The notes below the pieces were generated by a model that worked only from the letters and a program-made list of their open reading frames with translations, was not told the origin of the DNA and made no database searches. A stretch of DNA of 64,000 bases. Source: Rhynchopus sp. YZ270_cl-10 (lineage: Eukaryota; Euglenozoa; Diplonemea; Diplonemida; Diplonemidae). The translations under genes and the position numbers were made by a program. Positions 31,058 through 41,904 of this stretch are shown one piece after another (position 1 is the stretch's first letter; the number at the start of each line of letters is the position of its first letter). The stretch covers positions 458,689 to 522,688 of the forward strand of contig OZ037860.1 of the NCBI GenBank assembly GCA_964035575.1, in the 5' to 3' direction.

Positions 31058-31446
31058 GTATACACAGTATACACAGTATACACAGTATACACAGTATACA
31101 CAGTATACACAGTATACACAGTATACACAGTATACACAGTATACACAGTATACACAGTATACACAGTATACACAGTATACACAGTATACACAGTATACAC
31201 AGTATACACAGTATACACAGTATACACAGTATACACAGTATACACAGTATACACAGTATACACAGTATACACAGTATACACAGTATACACAGTATACACA
31301 GTATACACAGTATACACAGTATACACAGTATACACAGTATACACAGTATACACAGTATACACAGTATACACAGTATACACAGTATACACAGTATACACAG
31401 TATACACAGTATACACAGTATACACAGTATACACAGTATACACAGT
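31058..31446. repeat. 9-bp satellite (TATACACAG)n, about 42 copies
   Basis: Nearly perfect TATACACAG units over about 385 bp. The unit contains the palindrome GTATAC, so single strands can fold at any register. The period of 9 leaves open frames on both strands that are not genes. Confidence 0.9.
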
Positions 31447-31611
31447 TTTCACAATACAAACGCCAGGTGGTCTGAAGAGTGATCTGACCACATTGTCCCA
31501 GTATAACATACGCCCAATAAATCCATTGAAGAAGGAATATTTCACGTTTGACCACCACAGAATACATGTTGCCAGCCACACCACACCACTAACAAAAAAC
31601 CCCTCAGAGTT

Positions 31612-31806
31612 TGTGAGAGCTCGTGAGAGCCTGTGAGAGCTTGTGAGAGCCTGTGAGAGCTTAGTGAGAGTTAGTGAGAGCTGTGAGAGCCTGTGAGACC
31701 TTGTGAGAGCCTGTGAGAGCTTGTGAGAGCTTGTGAGAGTCTGTGAGAGACTGTGAGACCTTGTGAGAGTCTGTGAGAGCCTGTGAGAGCTTACTGAGAG
31801 CTAGTA
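31612..31806. repeat. minisatellite, second array
   Basis: Same GTGAGAGC units as at 30778-31032 and in the same orientation, on the other side of the 9-bp satellite and about 165 bp of unique sequence. Confidence 0.85.
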
Positions 31807-31838
31807 AAAAAATCTCTCCCCGTTCATAGATCACCCAA

Positions 31839-32822
31839 CAGTTGTGCAATCTCCACTGTTTTTTTTGAAAGTTCAAGAGCGGACTCTCACGGAGACGGAG
31901 TTACCCGTTTTTGTTCTCACCACTTAAACTCCTTTGGGGAGGAAACACAAGAAAAAAAACAATGAAAAGCTGAATAAGCCTCTTGGATCACATCTGCAAG
32001 ACGGAGGTTAGTGAGGACCCTCAAGCCTCTCTGTGACTTAGTCACCGCCAACCAAATTCCATCGCAAAAAATGCTCCATTTTCGAGAATATTTGTTTGAC
32101 ATGACATTTTTTTTTCTTGATAATCTGTTCGTTCAGCGCAATGCTGACAGGCAGTCTTCATGTATTTTCTTTGAGCACCAAACGGGGGTGTGTGTCCAAT
32201 TGTAGGTGTTCTCTACATGAAAAAACGAAAACACAGTGGGAATATTTGTTTGCTTTTGCGCTTACCAGAGGAGACACACCATTTGGTTTTTGCTTTGTTC
32301 AGAGAGGGAGACATCTGTGGAAGTAATCCCCCCCAAAAAAAAAGTTGAATAATGAAGATGTCTCACGTACGTACACATTGCGTATATTATAAATATACGC
32401 AATAGCTGTCTGCGCTGCAATCCCACAATAAAAAATAAAATGAAAAAGCAAAAGAGAGAACATGAGAGAAATGTGCCTCTCGTGCGAAACGCTATTTATA
32501 AAGAAAACTTGTAAAACGAAATGTGCCTCTCGTGCACACACATCTTTACATCTTAAATAAGAGAGAGAGATAAAATGCCTCGTGCCTGACGGGCACAACA
32601 CATCTTTCAAAATGAAAAAAACAAAATATTTTTTTTTTTGCAGATGACCGTGCCTCTCTCGCACACATCTTTAAAAAAAGCCACGTCAAGAACCGCGCAT
32701 TTTATATAAGGGGGAATCTAATAATAAAATAAATACACCAAAAAAATCATACAAAAACAAAAACATGTCTTCCCAACACATCTTTTTTTCTCCAAAAAGA
32801 TCCAAATATCACCACCAATTCA
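31839..32822. other. intergenic with a cluster of hairpin-A2 repeats
   Basis: The right half of the split repeat B, then a degenerate hairpin A near 32018-32045, and four hairpin-A2 copies in 210 bp (32470-32672). No gene was seen. Confidence 0.5.
32470..32672. repeat. four hairpin-A2 repeats in a row
   Basis: Copies at 32470-32488, 32518-32547, 32574-32608 and 32641-32672. Each has the CTCTCGT-type loop of hairpin A but inner arms GTGC/GCAC, and most end ACACATCTTT, which pairs with AAGATG where that leader is kept. Other copies are at 42641, 47141, 52263, 53547, 53696, 62386, 63333 and 63385. Confidence 0.6.
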
Positions 32823-33735
32823 TCAATAAGCATGGCCTTGAGGGGTGACATTTTGTTGCCATTTTTCAAGCCAATCTGGGTCGTTGCGGTCTGGCGTGAG
32901 ACAGTCTTCGTGGCGTGCTGGGCAGCGGGGTGGGGGGATGGACATGCCATGATCTCCTCCTCCCCCTCCCCCCCCCTCCATGCTCCATAGCACCACGCTG
33001 CTGTCTTGTGATCAACTGAGACATCTCCTTTGATTGTCTCTCGACCAATGCCCGCAATGAATGTGTCTCTGCATGAAGCAACGCCAGCTCCGTCCGCGTC
33101 TTCTCCAACTCCCCTTCCAACTGCCTCACCTTCCTCTCGGTCCCCTCCCCTCGGACCGGCCCCGCCTCCATCGCCTTCACCCTCCTCTCCAAATCCTCAT
33201 AACGCCTTCTCTCCTCAATCGCTTGCAACGCTTGCAACCTCTCGATTGTCTCCTTCTTCTTTAGTTCCTTTGGCGACAACACATCCCCCACCCTTGGTGT
33301 CGTACACCCCAAATCCCTACAGCTAGACGGCGTCGATGACGCTGTCGGAGGCTCCTCCTCCTTGATCACAATAGGACGCGATGCGATGCAATCCTTCAAA
33401 GGAGGTGATATAGGAGTAACCGGCGGGGGGCTGAGAGCGACCTGGATGCGTGGAGTTGCGTTAGTGGTTTGCGGAAGCGCGGTACGGTTTGGCGGAGCAG
33501 GTGGTGTGCTATCCGGGCGCCGGCGGCATGATTTGCGCTCATCGCGGGCAACACGCGGTTGTTGTTGTTGCTGTGGTGGTGGGTCATGAAAGGTGACGTG
33601 CTGTTGTTGTTGTTGTTGGTGTTCTGCATCACGCCCCCGACCACGTTCCCTCCCAAAGGACGCATGGGTCTTATTGATATCCGAATATCTCCTCTCTTCC
33701 TGCCCGTCTCTCATCTCCCTCAGAGGGACCGGCAT
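32823..33735 (-). CDS. Q/P-rich coiled-coil protein (frame broken at a C9 run)
   Basis: From ATG 33735 the literal frame gives 289 residues and stops at 32866. It has Gln-rich stretches (EHQQQQQQHVTFHDPPPQQQ), a Pro-rich middle, an acidic/basic helix with heptads (KETIERLQALQAIEERRRYE, then KVRQLEGELEKTRTELALLH) and a Gly run near residue 250. The last 40 residues of that frame are low-complexity. In another frame after the C9 run at about 32968-32976 the sequence reads PRCPARHEDCLTPDRNDPDW, then LEKWQQNVTPQGHAY and a stop at 32823, which looks far more like protein. The run is therefore probably miscounted or truly one base off here. Function unknown; a regulatory or scaffold protein is a guess. 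Confidence 0.6.
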
Positions 33736-33891
33736 CGTGAAGAGAAAGGGGTCTATTGGTCTAAGGGGGGTGGTGGTGGTGGGTGGTGGGGTTAAAGGGG
33801 GGGGAGTTAAAAAAGATGAAGTGAAAATTCTGTCGATGATTCTCTATTATTTTGAATTTTTTTTTGGAGTTATGGAGCGGGTTTGGGGTCT

Positions 33892-34440
33892 TACTGGGGG
33901 GGGGCTAATAAAGTATACGGTGCTAATAAAGTATACGGGGGTAATAAAGTATACGGTGCGGAAACCCATTTTGAGCGTGGAAATCTGTGAAATAAAGTAT
34001 ACGGTTTTTGTGTACATTTTTCTTACTAAAAAATTTTTTCAGCAAGTTTTGCACAAAAAATCGAAAAAAAATTTTTTTGATTTCGGTGGTCCGGATTCTG
34101 TGCGTGCTGTGATGGGGTCACTTTGTGCTGAGAAACGAGTATTTTTGACCTAAAACGCGTGTATCAGTTTTCTACAGTTTTTACACGATTGGTGCTGATG
34201 GGGTTCAGATTTGTGAAAATTTAAGTCACCAAAAAATTGTTCATTTTTCCACATTGACCCCACCACTGGCTGGGATTGGCCCAAAAATGCCAATGGTGGT
34301 GTTTTCGCGAGGTTTCGGCCACTAGAAACCCCAAAATAACAGTAATTTTTTTTTTTTTTTCCTTTTCGTTTTTTTGGCCATTTAAGCAGTAATTCCCGCC
34401 GAATAAAGTATACGTATACTTTAATAGCTCCCCCCCAGTA
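33892..34440. mobile_element. about 545-bp inverted-repeat element (TA duplication)
   Basis: Ends CTGGGGGGG..GGCTAATAAAG and (reverse complement) CTGGGGGGGAGCTATTAAAG, continuing GTATACG. TA flanks both sides, as in Tc1/mariner-type elements. Four extra AATAAAGTATACGG units lie near the left end. The inside shares blocks with the elements at 47664-48065 and 58176-59115. Confidence 0.65.
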
Positions 34441-34702
34441 GGAAAACAACTTTTTTTTTACAGCGAATCTCACTGCCCTTCGATTGAGATCCCTCGATTA
34501 TGCGCGATTTTAAAAAAGGGGTATTTTTTTTTGTTATACAACACCCTCCTTAGCTGGAGGAGACGAACAGATGAAAGAGATTCCTGATGAATGTGTACAC
34601 AAACACAACACAAAGGGGCCATATTCTGCACAAGAATTACCCTCGCTAGGCATCAACAACACACACAACACACATCTATGAAAATGTTGGTTATCTGACG
34701 CT

Positions 34703-35959
34703 TCAGGAGCCTCCACGATGCACAGAAATTTCAATCCGTATTTTTTTCATTCGAAAAAGCAAGATCCACGCTCCACAGGCGCACACCAGCAGACAGATCA
34801 CCATTGGTGGCCCCATATAACTCCACCAGGTTTCGCTGTGTGAGTACTGCGCGACCTTGTGGCTGTACATCCCCCAGACACCGTTTGGGGCCTCGGGCGC
34901 GTTGTCGCTGTCCCCCCCAGTACTACTGGACCCAAAGTCACTCCCACTCCCACTCCCACTACCACTCCCACCAACAAGACTGCTGGAAAGCGTCTTGCCA
35001 TTGGGCTGTATCGTGCGAAGCTTTAAATCAGTGATGTTCACACCACGGAATTTGTTGCCAGATTTAAATACCTCGGGTAAGTCCATTCCCGTCACCTCCT
35101 TGAAGTGTCCAAGAAAGGCAGGGTCGCGTTGCACCGACCACTCAAGGTCAAATTCAAGTCTGCACCAGTACTTCGTTGCCTTCTTCTTCCCGGCACGCCC
35201 AAGAAACCATGTGTCCCGGTTGTTTGTTACGTAGCAGTCCATCTGACGGAGACCGGAGTAAAAATCTTGCACCGCCTTTTGGATGACATCAAACTGAAGA
35301 TCGTCAATGAGGACTGTGTGCAGCGGTTTTGCGAGGGTTTGAAAAAAGACTAAATCAACGAGAGCGCCGGATCGGGTGTGGTCGCCATCGATGTGAATGG
35401 TGTCGCATGCGTATCGTGGGTTTTGCTTGACAAACTCTGGGATTGAAATGCGTGAGTCTCCCTTAATCAACTTCCATCTGTCACCAAAATTCGACCGAAG
35501 ATGTTCTGCGCCAACTTCCTTGCGGATTTTAAGATACGGATCCTGCCCGAACCTTCCTTGACTATCTTCCCATAGATCAAACGTAAGCAAAGTGATGTTA
35601 GGATTGGACCTAAGGTATCCAAGAGACGAAAGCCCCGAGCCAAAACCTACTTCACACATTTGACCCCCCTGTGGCATTTGGGATATCTGGTGTTGGTAGT
35701 ATGATGCCTGGTCAGGAAACATCCAAATATGTCCGGTGACCTCGGTAGAACGATTAACGTCGACGATCTTCCAAAAGAGGGTTTGTGCTTCTGTGCGGAC
35801 CTCGCCAAAGAGGGTCTGGTTGACCTCTCCCCAACCCCATTTGCGAAGAGGAATCTTCCGAAATCTCCAGCGTCGGGCGTTAGCATCGCGGCGGACCTTC
35901 TTTGCATCACTCTCTGCACAAAACAGAATCAATACTATACACAATGTCGCGAAATTCAT
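34703..35959 (-). CDS. membrane-anchored methyltransferase-like protein
   Basis: A single-exon frame of 418 residues from ATG 35959. A TTTTAG lies one base before the ATG. Residues 1-19 are a signal peptide (MNFATLCIVLILFCAESDA). The core matches a class I methyltransferase fold: CEVGFGSGLSSLGYL at 102-116 as the SAM-binding glycine loop, FDLWE at 127 as the acidic end of strand 2, DTIHIDGDHTRSGALVDLVF at 186-205, and HTVLIDDLQFD at 214-224. The HIDGDH signature is that of the Methyltransf_24 group. A Ser/Gly linker (SGSGSGSGSD) leads to a membrane span at about 380-400 (MVICLLVCACGAWILLF) and a short basic tail. The catalytic domain would face the lumen or outside, which is unusual for this fold. 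Substrate unknown. Confidence 0.7.
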   Translation of the reverse strand: MNFATLCIVLILFCAESDAKKVRRDANARRWRFRKIPLRKWGWGEVNQTLFGEVRTEAQTLFWKIVDVNRSTEVTGHIWMFPDQASYYQHQISQMPQGGQMCEVGFGSGLSSLGYLRSNPNITLLTFDLWEDSQGRFGQDPYLKIRKEVGAEHLRSNFGDRWKLIKGDSRISIPEFVKQNPRYACDTIHIDGDHTRSGALVDLVFFQTLAKPLHTVLIDDLQFDVIQKAVQDFYSGLRQMDCYVTNNRDTWFLGRAGKKKATKYWCRLEFDLEWSVQRDPAFLGHFKEVTGMDLPEVFKSGNKFRGVNITDLKLRTIQPNGKTLSSSLVGGSGSGSGSGSDFGSSSTGGDSDNAPEAPNGVWGMYSHKVAQYSHSETWWSYMGPPMVICLLVCACGAWILLFRMKKIRIEISVHRGGS

Positions 35960-36997
35960 TCTAAAATGAAGGTTGTAAAAAAAAAAAAAAAAAAGTGTGT
36001 AAATGGAGGGTTTTTAAAAAAAAAAACGGGGGATGGTTCTATTGGTAGTGGTGATTTTTGTTTCAAAAAGGTGTATTTGATGGTGGAGCTACTGAAAATA
36101 GAAGGGAGGAAGGGGAAGGGGGGGAAGGGGGGAGGATATATTTTCTTTCTGGTCGGGTTTAATTTTTTCAGTGTTAGGTTTTTTTTTTGAGGGAAAGGAG
36201 GGGGGTGGTAGGGAGAGAGATGTGAGAGCTTTTTTTCGTTAGTGCTCGAGAAAAGATAATTTGTTTGTTTTGGAAGATGCGCACGGTGACTTTGTTACAA
36301 TAGTAACAAAGCAAAAAATGGTAACAAAACCTGAGCTTTGTTACACAAACGTAACAAAAAGCTTTGAGTGATATCTCCAAATTTCCAAATGAAGTGACAT
36401 GAACTAAGTAACAGACTTCGCACCTTGAGCCGGAGTTGTATTTGTAGCATCAGCAGGCTGCCTTTGCCAGAGGTAACACATCCCCCATGTACTCCCTAGG
36501 TGTGTACATATTTGATTCTTTGTTTCATCTTCGCAATTACGTTTTTTGAATCAAAGAAGAAGAACAAAAAACAGCTTAGAAGATGAAAGCCTCTCATTGT
36601 TTAGTCACCTTAAAAAGGAGAACCTCAAAGTGCGAACATCAACATAAATGATTTCTTTGCCAAGGTTTGGATACAGAAAGCACTATCATCCACATCCTTT
36701 GTACTGAAATACACAAGGTGGTTGTAGCAAACCCTTCACCCTATTCTCCCATTTAAAAAAAAAAAAAAAAAAAAACGAAAAATGAAAAGATATGCACGTA
36801 CACACCTTCCCAAAAAAGAACTACTGTGTATCCCCAAAAAAACTCTACTATTTTTTGCTATTTTACGTATTTTAAAAAGACTGAAGTTAAGTGTTAAATA
36901 TCGCCATTTTTTTTTGTGACGTTCCTCCCTCTCTTATCCCCCGAAAAACCCCCCTCCCTCCCCCCGAATTTTTTTCCAACCCCTTTAATTTCTTTTT
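35960..36997. other. intergenic
   Basis: A pyrimidine tract with TTTTAG just before the methyltransferase ATG, GTAACAAA repeats at 36294-36358, a hairpin-A copy at 36579-36611 and long A runs. No gene was seen. Confidence 0.45.
36579..36611. repeat. hairpin-A repeat, degenerate
   Basis: AGAAGATGAAAGCCTCTCAT then TGTTTAGTCACCTT; the outer arms are kept. Confidence 0.45.
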
Positions 36998-39900
36998 TCA
37001 CCCCTCATCTTCATCCCCTGGGAGGTCTTCCGCGAGATCTTCGTCAATCTCATCTGGGATGTCCATGGCTTCTCCGGCGGGGTGGTGGGCACCTTGGGGG
37101 GTTTCTTGTTCAACATATTCTACTCCCATAGCACTATAGACTGCTTGGACGAGCTGAGATTCTAGATAGAGAGGGAGGACGATCTGTCTGTCCCGCATTT
37201 GTTCGATTAGTTGGTAAGCCTGTTCGTACTCCTGCCGTCCGGTGTAGAACTCAACGAGAAGTGCAAATATGTCACCTACCCGCACCGCTCCCTCGATATC
37301 CTCAACGTCTAGTAATGTTCGGCAGGTCTCGACCATCTTCGCAGGGTCCGTCTTCACCAAATTGCGCGAATCCACAAACCTCTCCACATAAGAGACCTTT
37401 GTCTCGAGCTGCTGGATCTTGAGGTCTCGGTTGTTCGCTTTGCTTTTGTCCATGTACTTCGCTGCGTCTTGCAAAGCACCCAACGCCTTATCGTAATCTC
37501 TGAACTCATCGATGTAAACCTGAAAAGAGAAAAAGGGTAACAAAAGGTGTAACAGAGAATGTTTGCTTTGGTTGGGTGGCGTACCTGAGCTATCGCATCG
37601 TAGAATCCACTGAGGGATTCGTAGGCGCGCGCCTTAGTGTAGAAGTTGATGATGTTCTTCGTGATGGCGGAGTTGTTGTGCCAGTCGATGGTCTGCAGGT
37701 AGTGTGCCGCCAGGATGTAGACGTCCTTCTGGCGCGAGTGGTTTGTGAAGAACACGATTTTGTCTGTGTCGCCACTCTTCAAAAGCACCTTCATTCCCTT
37801 GATGCGGTCGCCGGCCTGAAATGCGATAAGTTGTTCAACAAAACAAAAAATAAAGACATAGGCAGGCACCTTCGACTGACCCACGATGCCAGCCCCCCGG
37901 ATGAAAGCCAAATATAGTGAAGTTGTGCATGCTTGTCTTGGAGACAGGCATGTGTGTTGTGCGCATCTCCGATATTGCTCAAATGCGTATCCACCGTCAA
38001 TGCATACCTGGGTGTACTTCTTGCACGCAAGATGCCATGACTCCTGCACCTTTGCCACCTTCGCAACCTTCCGCAGTAGTGACAGACGGTGTGCCTCGTC
38101 GTCCTCGTTGTCTGTCTTGGGGAGCGTCATCTCCTCTGCCATGTCTTCTGTGAGCTTCACGTTGTGGTCGAGGCAGACCTGTAGGGTGATGTGATGTGGT
38201 GGATGGCGGAAATGGTACAAAAAAGAAGAACACTTTGAACGGATCATGAACGATGCAAAAGTTCAATTTTAACCAGACACAAAACTGTACCTGAAGCGCC
38301 TCTGAGTATCCCCTTGCCTGGATGTACATGCGGACCGCCTTTTCATGCTGGTCCTTGCTGACGAAGTACTGCGCGCATTGGATGAAGACCTCCGGGTCTG
38401 TGTCTTTGTCGAGGTCGTCAGCAAGCTTCTGGAGGGTGTCGAAGTGCGAGCCACGCACACAGAGGTCGATGGCCTTGGCAAGCTCGCCCGCCTTCTTGTA
38501 GAGGATGACGGCCTTGGGCAGGACCCCTTGCTCCTCAAACCACTCTGCAGAGTCAATGATCGTTGCTGTGTCCGCCTGCAGCGACAGCTGCATCACCTCC
38601 CCAGGCATGTTGTTCGTCCGCGCGATTCTGATCGCATTCTTGTACGCCTTCGCTGCTTTGTAGAACTGAAGTGTTTCCTTCATTTTGCCGGCCTCCTCAA
38701 AATGACGTGCAAGGTGGTATGCTGCTGACTGTGGTGTGATGTGTTAAAAAATGGACGTAAATCCCGACGATTTTAAAACGCAACGATAAAGTAGTGCATA
38801 CCGCCGCGTCCTTGCTGTTCTCTGGTGCCTGCACCAGCAGTGCGGCCGCATCGAGGTCCTTGAGGTAGCAGTGCAGGCGTGCCCGCGAGAAGACGTCGCC
38901 CGCCTCCTTGTAGAACTGGAAGGCCTGGTCGTAGCGCTCATTGCTCTCGCAGTACTGCGCCCACCATGTGTACACCTGCTTCTCGCCGCTGCGTATCGCG
39001 TACTGTTCAAGCTCATCCAGCATGCCTGCATCGTACAGCATCCTCGGCACCTCGTAGCCGTGGCACTTCGCAAGCTCGTACTGCACAATCGCCTTTTGAA
39101 TTTCACCTAAGGACTCCAAGTGTCTCGCGTAGCGGTAGTGGATGCAACGAAGGTGGATTCTGTCGTGCTCCTCCGCTGTCGAGATGGCAACGTCCCATCG
39201 ACCGCAGGCCTGTTGTGGTGTGTGTTTGGAGTGCTAGTGGACAGCAAGGCATACCTGGTGCATAGTGTTGAGCAGGTCGTGCCTGTCGCACTTCTTGTAG
39301 AGCACCTCCGCATCGTCCAGCAGGCCCAGCTGCAAGGCAAGCATGGCAAGGTGTGAGTCCACCTCGGGTTCCTTCTTTGCTTCACGCAGGGCGGCTGCGC
39401 CCTTGGCGTCTTGCATGTTGCCTAGGCAGACCTGTGGTGAAGGTATGAAGAAGGAGGGGATGAGAAAGAAAGGGGGTGCGGCAAAGATTGGGTGAGATCG
39501 CAAGAGAGGAGGAGGAGGAGGAGGGGGGGAGAGTGCATACCTCAGCCACGTCTAGGCGTCCGGTTTTCACGCACATTTGTGCCATGTTTGTCCAAACGTT
39601 TTCATCTTTGATAAGCTTGACAGACCTGTACGCAGCGTCCATGTCCCCGCAGGCAAGATTGAAGGAAAAATCGAGTAACGCCTCCTTTACCCGTGGGTCT
39701 GTGCAGTCGATGCCCTCGAAGTCGCGCATAACCTTGAGGCCGACCTGTGTGAAGGCGAGCATGTCTGTGCGCTCCTTGGGCTCTCGGAGGAGGAAGCAGA
39801 AGTCGGGGACGGAGAGGCCTACCAAAGCGGTGTACTCCTTGGAGGGGAAGAACCTGTCTTGGAGCTTGATGCCGCGCTCAGAGGAGAAGAAGGTGATGAT

Positions 39901-41904
39901 CTCCACGGTGCCTGCGTCGTGCTGTTGTGTCTCGTTGTCCTTCGGCTTGAGGCAGGTTGCTTCGCAGCCAAAGAGCTTGTGTTCGGTTTGATCCCAGAAG
40001 ATCTTTGTGGGTGTTCGGTTGAGCTCACCGAAGTCGAAGGAGGCAACTCTGTCGTGCTCGAGATCACAGATGTGTAGGGACGCCACGTTGTTTGCATCTT
40101 CCGAGATGATGCCCACCTGCGACCCGTTGCAGTTCAGCTCGATGGAGCGGATTGTTCTGTTCTCGGTCGACTCCCACACCTTGCGTGGGTAGCCGTGCGC
40201 CTTTTCGTCGCCGGCACGCCCGCCAATCCACCAGCACGACACAAAGAACTTCGACGTCACGACACAGAGGTAGTCGTTCGTGCACACCATGTGCACGATC
40301 TCGCCCTCATGCGCCTTGATCGAGAGGTGGCTCACCTTCTGCAGCTGCAGGTTATAGAACTGCACCGAGCTGATCCCACGCTCCGTCCTTGCGACCATGA
40401 GCTTCTCTGGGTGCAGGGCTACTGCAACATTCTCAACATCAATCACACCCACAGAACTTGCACTGTTCAACTGCACATGGATCAACTCCACTTTCGACCC
40501 ATTCCTTGTAACAATATGCGACCCCGACACGTCCACATGCTTCACACGAATCTGCGACTGAATGGTGTGCGACACCTTCATGCCAAAATCCTCATAGTAT
40601 ATCGTCTCTGGTGTCTGCTGCACGACCATCATGTTCCTGTAGAGCTTCCGCTTGAGGGCAGAGCCGTGCAGAATCACCACAGAGTCGGGGATGACTGCAG
40701 AGAGCACTGATTCGGTGGGGCCCCAGGACACATCGGTGACGCAGCCGTCCACGCTAACCTTTGAGGTAAGAATCCAGTCGTCCTCTGTCACCGATGAATC
40801 TGGTCCGTTGTACTGCCAGAGGAGACACCGTCCGGACTGTGTACCTCCACAGAGAATACGGCTTTTCTTGTTGAAGGAGATGGAAGCCAGGCGTTCGGGG
40901 GTCTTGCGTTCGGGGTGGTCCTCGACACGGATGACGTAGTTTTCGTTTGCATCGATGTTCCAGACTCGGATCATTGATTCGTGCGCAGAGGTTGCAAGCA
41001 GACCAGGTCCTGCCCAGATCATTTGCGCGGAATTGACGTTGGCTGCTTTAGAGAAGGAGAGCTTGAAGCGGGAGTGCTGCACCCACCGGCTTTCGTCCAT
41101 TAGAATGAAGTATGAGACCAGGCAGGCCTGGTTCATCGCAATGATGCCGGACTTCGTTGGGTGGTACAGCAATGCGGTGATCGGCTGTGAGTCGACATTG
41201 AAAATCGCGCCGCTGTTTCCATCCTGGTCGAGACCCCAAATATTGCCAGACGTCCCACCAACAAACCAGGTGCACGCCTCTGAGAACTTTGTAACAGAAA
41301 AGGCACCGCCCTGGTACTCCGCCATCTCCTCTTCATCTTCAATCATGAGTTTGTGCGCATCGGAGGATTCGTCGGTGTTGCCTGCAGGTTTGCCTTCTTT
41401 TGTTGTAGCAGAATGTCTGAACACAACGTGTGTAAGAGATCCCTCAAATGGTTCACGGTCTTTGTTTGAAACTACTGGAGTGAGAGTGTCTGAGTCGCAT
41501 TTCCAGACCTGCCATACCCCATGGGCATCACCAGAAATAAGCCGCTCTCCATTTGATGAAAAGGACAGAATCGTGACAGAACGGCCCTTATGAGGTGAGG
41601 TGATCTCCTTCAATCCGTTTTCACTACACCATGAAGTCACGGAACCGTCCTTCCACCCGCAGATTAACAGCTTGCTGACAGGGTGCCACGCAATCGCCTC
41701 GCAGACCCCTGAGGTGCTGTCTTCACCATGCGGGAAGGTGAGGTCAACAATATGGTCTCCTTCATTTTTGTAGAGGGAAACCTTGCCGGTACCACCGGGC
41801 TCAGAGGTGGCGACAGCGATGAGCGGGTGGATTTTGTGCCATTCTGTAGCAACGACAGTAGCCTTCCAATCGGAGCGGGTCTTAAAAACAAAATAAAGTG
41901 CCAT
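36998..41904 (-). CDS. IFT140: intraflagellar transport protein 140
   Basis: Seven exons: 39541-41904, 39255-39431, 38802-39209, 38291-38728, 38008-38178, 37585-37815 and 36998-37519. All six introns are GT-AG and phase 0. The product is 1436 residues (human 1462). It starts [20 protein letters not shown], then [20 protein letters not shown]. Residues 1 to about 620 are WD-type beta-propellers ([33 protein letters not shown]). From about 690 the chain is a TPR-like helical solenoid ([60 protein letters not shown]). The acidic C terminus is [18 protein letters not shown]. This is the IFT-A core subunit order and length. It acts in retrograde transport and membrane cargo entry in flagella. Intron 2 is 45 nt. 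Intron 5 is lengthened by a repeat D (37858-37912). Confidence 0.93.
37858..37912. repeat. dispersed repeat D in IFT140 intron 5
   Basis: AGGCAGGCACCTTCGACTGA, then CCCACGATGCCAGCC, then CCGGATGAAAGCC. Confidence 0.65.

Larger units (their letters stand above)
30736..31838. mobile_element. 1103-bp inverted-repeat element carrying satellite arrays
   Basis: Exact 15-bp terminal inverted repeats TTGGGTGATCTATGA and TCATAGATCACCCAA. The element splits a copy of repeat B, and CAG is present on both sides (30733-30735; 31839-31841). Inside are a TGTGAGAGC-type minisatellite, a 9-bp satellite and more minisatellite. No transposase frame; the long TQY/VYC frames are just the satellite. Confidence 0.8.

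Noticed and set aside
31058-31446. CRISPR array
   Set aside because: Units are 9 bp, contiguous and lack spacers; the surroundings are eukaryotic.
30986-31584. Long open frames encoding (TQY)n, (HSI)n or (VYC)n
   Set aside because: They are the 9-bp satellite read in each frame; the period is a multiple of three, so no stop can arise.
28199-32700. Retroelement or virus-derived copy in the repeat cluster
   Set aside because: No long terminal repeats and no reverse transcriptase, integrase or capsid-like frame; every element has inverted ends.
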